A stretch of 64,000 bases of DNA from Deltaproteobacteria bacterium (lineage in GTDB: Bacteria > Myxococcota > Myxococcia > Myxococcales > Anaeromyxobacteraceae): assembly GCA_016214955.1 (NCBI GenBank), contig JACRMN010000023.1, forward strand, positions 212,501 to 276,500, written 5' to 3'. The notes beneath the pieces were generated by a model, which was not told the DNA's origin, searched no databases, and worked only from the letters and a program-made list of their open reading frames with translations. Below are positions 63,878-64,000 of the stretch, piece after piece. Within the stretch, counting starts at the first letter, position 1. The number at the start of each line of letters is the position of its first letter. The translations under genes were made by a program, and so were the position numbers.

Positions 63878-64000
63878 GGGCCGAGCCTAGCAGGTCCGTG
63901 TCCCCTGACGCCTCGACAGCATCCGCCGGAGCGGCCTCCTCCCGAGGGGTTGCGCCCGGCCGCCTGCATGGCTCGCCCTTGCCGTTTCCGGAGCGTGCAT
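63878..64000. other. Right-edge non-coding stretch
   Basis: I see no supported gene start or RNA in the last 123 bases. Confidence 0.5.

Overview
The window is very GC-rich DNA with strong G/C preference at third codon positions, frequent GTG starts and tightly packed operons with 4-base ATGA or GTGA overlaps. The gene content points to a Gram-negative delta-proteobacterial/myxobacterial genome, most like Anaeromyxobacter: a complete lipid A/Kdo/heptose gene set, a Cys-rich repeat lipoprotein, a Ser/Thr kinase fused to a TolB-like/TPR receptor, a single-cytochrome SdhCAB complex, and a Psr-like molybdoenzyme locus. The genus assignment is inference from gene content, not from a search. No rRNA, CRISPR array, insertion sequence or prophage is visible; one tRNA (Lys, TTT) is present.

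Region 1 (1-17.1 kb, almost all minus strand) is an envelope block. It runs from lpxB, a dolichol-phosphate-mannose-synthase-like glycosyltransferase and MarC, past an outer-membrane barrel protein and an EF-G paralogue, to msbA, waaA, a heptosyltransferase, lpxK, an LpxL-type acyltransferase, the split heptose kinase and nucleotidyltransferase, a GT4 glycosyltransferase, a Trm112-like protein, a second heptosyltransferase and the start of a yicC gene. Together these make, acylate, phosphorylate, glycosylate and flip lipid A-core. GACCCC-type hexamer repeats punctuate this block at the end of hldC and directly in front of lpxL, and recur inside a SpoIID-like lipoprotein gene at 40.6 kb.

Region 2 (17.1-22.4 kb) holds poorly characterised membrane and surface proteins, ending with a 924-residue Cys-rich lipoprotein and a strong hairpin. 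Region 3 (22.4-28.3 kb, minus) is a sulfur locus: an ArsR regulator with a four-Cys pattern and a 30-bp dyad over its own leader, then a Tat-exported molybdopterin oxidoreductase, a four-cluster ferredoxin, two YeeE/YedE (thiosulfate-type) transporters, one fused to a Cys-less rhodanese domain, and an NrfD membrane anchor.

Region 4 (28.4-38.9 kb, mostly plus) contains a PA0069-type radical SAM protein, a metal P-type ATPase with YHS and heavy-metal-binding domains, an OPT transporter, a LOG-family hydrolase, sdhCAB and a periplasmic rhodanese. Region 5 (38.9-48.5 kb, minus) has a SpoIID lipoprotein, a HAMP-like membrane protein, a HEAT protein, a class IV aminotransferase, a SpoIIM-RDD pair, a large protein with a HETAGH motif, and argG.

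Region 6 (48.6-64 kb) has tRNA-Lys, a MaoC-like hot-dog protein, a tandem pair of degenerate ThiF-like proteins, a Tat-exported multicopper oxidase, a carboxypeptidase-regulatory-repeat surface protein, the receptor kinase, an ABC-2 exporter, a pirin, an ACOT-type thioesterase and an alpha/beta hydrolase. The best candidates for new biology are the repeat-bearing lpxL leader, the ArsR/YeeE/Cys-less-rhodanese sulfur locus, the ThiF-like pair and the HETAGH protein.
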